From positions 1-6,224 of the forward strand of contig JAUWMS010000168.1 in the NCBI GenBank assembly GCA_030613045.1: a stretch of 6,224 nucleotides of DNA, given 5' to 3'. Below the pieces are notes generated by a model. That model worked only from the letters and a program-made list of their open reading frames with translations, was not told the origin of the DNA and ran no database searches. This stretch comes from Candidatus Latescibacterota bacterium. GTDB taxonomy: Bacteria; Latescibacterota; 4484-107. A program made the position numbers and the translations under genes. Numbering within the stretch: the first letter of the stretch is position 1; the number at the start of each line of letters is the position of its first letter. Shown here in pieces: positions 5,354 through 6,224 of the stretch.

Positions 5354-6224
5354 TCATTTTTCGCAATCCGCCGTCACCAACTCCCGATAGGCTGCTATCA
5401 AGACACGAGTTACTTCGCCCGGCACTCCCGCGCCCACAGGCCGGCCGTTGATCTGAACCAGGGGCATCAGTTTCATCAACGTGCTGGTCGTAAAAGCCTC
5501 CTCCACCTCCGCCACTTCTTCTGGAAAAAACGCTCGCTCGAAGCAGGGGATGGAACGCTCCAAAGCCAGGGCCATCACGACCTCCCTCGTAATTCCCGGA
5601 AGAATCGGACCACTCGTGGGCGGCGTATAAAGCGCGCCTTTTCTTACAAAAAAAAGATTGCCCACGCTCGCTTCCACCAAATGCCCCTCCGTATCCATCA
5701 TCAATCCCTCATCCACGCCCACTTTTCGGGCCTCCCGCCGAACCAGCACGCTCTCCAGAAAACTGAGCGACTTCACGCGCGAAATTGGGGAGAAGGTATT
5801 CCGCCGAATCTTCGAAATGATCGCCCGCACCCCCGTGCGGACTCGTTCCTCCGAAACCGGGCTAAACGGTCGCGCCGTCACGATCAGGTTGGGCTTGGGC
5901 GCATCCGGGACATCGAAGCCATCGCCTGCCCCCCGGGTGAGGATGATCCGAACCACGCCTTCCCCGATTTCGTTGACCGCGACCACCTTCTTCACCGCCT
6001 CCGAAATCTCCATCACCACGGCGGATCGCAGAGATTCCGCGGATTCGGAGGAAAGAATCAAGCCGTCGTCCAAAATGGGCCTCAACCCGATCCCCAGCGC
6101 CGACGCGGATTCCACGAGCCGCTCCACATGACGTCGCAGCCGGAAGACCTTCCCCCGATACGCCCGCATCGTCTCAAACAATCCATCCCCGTACCGAAAA
6201 CCGCGATCCTCGATGGAAACCGCG
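5354..6224 (-). CDS. Class IV aminotransferase (BCAT / D-amino-acid transaminase / ADC lyase fold), 5' end outside window
   Basis: PLP-dependent fold-type IV enzyme, cytosolic, acting on an amino acid or on 4-amino-4-deoxychorismate; the substrate cannot be fixed from sequence. About 290 codons are visible and the reading frame runs open to the right edge. The codons at 6223-6182 translate as AVSIEDRGFRYGDG and join directly to LFETMRAYRGKVFRL, the family signature DRGFxYGDGxFET. The TTG at 6181 is therefore Leu inside that motif and not a start. Further along are the PLP lysine in RVKSLSFLESVL, the glutamate in GHLVEASVGNLFFV that holds the pyridine nitrogen, and GPILPGITREVV for phosphate binding. 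The C-terminus is complete, with stop TGA at 5356-5354. Only about 20 to 30 N-terminal residues should be missing, judged by family length. Its proximity to rel does not by itself suggest a pathway. Confidence 0.93.
   Translation of the reverse strand, partial: AVSIEDRGFRYGDGLFETMRAYRGKVFRLRRHVERLVESASALGIGLRPILDDGLILSSESAESLRSAVVMEISEAVKKVVAVNEIGEGVVRIILTRGAGDGFDVPDAPKPNLIVTARPFSPVSEERVRTGVRAIISKIRRNTFSPISRVKSLSFLESVLVRREARKVGVDEGLMMDTEGHLVEASVGNLFFVRKGALYTPPTSGPILPGITREVVMALALERSIPCFERAFFPEEVAEVEEAFTTSTLMKLMPLVQINGRPVGAGVPGEVTRVLIAAYRELVTADCEK

Noticed and set aside
5169..5366. Minus-strand 65-residue frame beginning with HRKVAKDAEKG-type sequence
   Set aside because: It is translated CGCAAAG repeat DNA plus the out-of-frame start of rel. 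It overlaps the 5' end of rel and has no protein-like character.
1..6224. tRNA, rRNA, riboswitch or phage genes
   Set aside because: I saw no cloverleaf, no rRNA-like stretch, no recognisable riboswitch core and no phage protein in any frame.

Overview
The window is a bacterial chromosome segment in which all five protein-coding genes lie on the minus strand. Read in the direction of transcription (right to left) they are: a PLP-dependent class IV aminotransferase cut by the right edge (5354-6224), a full-length bifunctional Rel/SpoT (p)ppGpp synthetase/hydrolase (3008-5224), undecaprenyl-diphosphatase UppP (1698-2543), a Tat-exported DUF362 protein (506-1498), and a small FtsB/DivIC-type divisome protein (10-357). 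Coding sequence is GC-rich with Shine-Dalgarno-type start sites, and the gaps are clearly more AT-rich. A Tat signal, an FtsB-like protein and a single long Rel carrying both active sites fit a diderm bacterium, perhaps from an uncultured environmental lineage. The sequence alone does not fix the phylum.

The genes are a mix of envelope and cell-cycle functions (UppP recycles the lipid carrier for peptidoglycan, FtsB acts in septation), stringent response (Rel) and amino-acid or folate-type metabolism (aminotransferase). Gaps of 129 to 464 bp separate them, so this is a co-directional run rather than a tight operon. No gene overlaps its neighbour.

The unusual part is the gaps: all four contain repetitive DNA, of several different kinds. 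The gap 358-505 has AGGCACAG direct repeats and a CCAATCA tandem repeat. The gap 1499-1697 has two hairpins sharing an ACGC-R-GA-GCGT core inside a CAATTCACAA inverted pair. The gap 2544-3007 has a 377-bp non-coding element with near-perfect terminal inverted repeats (17 bp exact, 20 of 22 extended), enclosing four GTCCC/GGGAC palindromes in a mirror-symmetric two-plus-two layout. The gap 5225-5353 has a nested CGCAAAG inverted repeat in the leader of rel. The 377-bp element, which looks like a MITE or BIME-like non-autonomous element, is the best candidate for something undescribed here.

Start-site corrections: Rel is better started at ATG 5224 than GTG 5233; FtsB at ATG 357 rather than TTG 375; DUF362 at GTG 1498 rather than TTG 1561; UppP may use TTG 2528, which has the better ribosome binding site; and the aminotransferase has no start in the window, because the apparent TTG at 6181 is an internal leucine.
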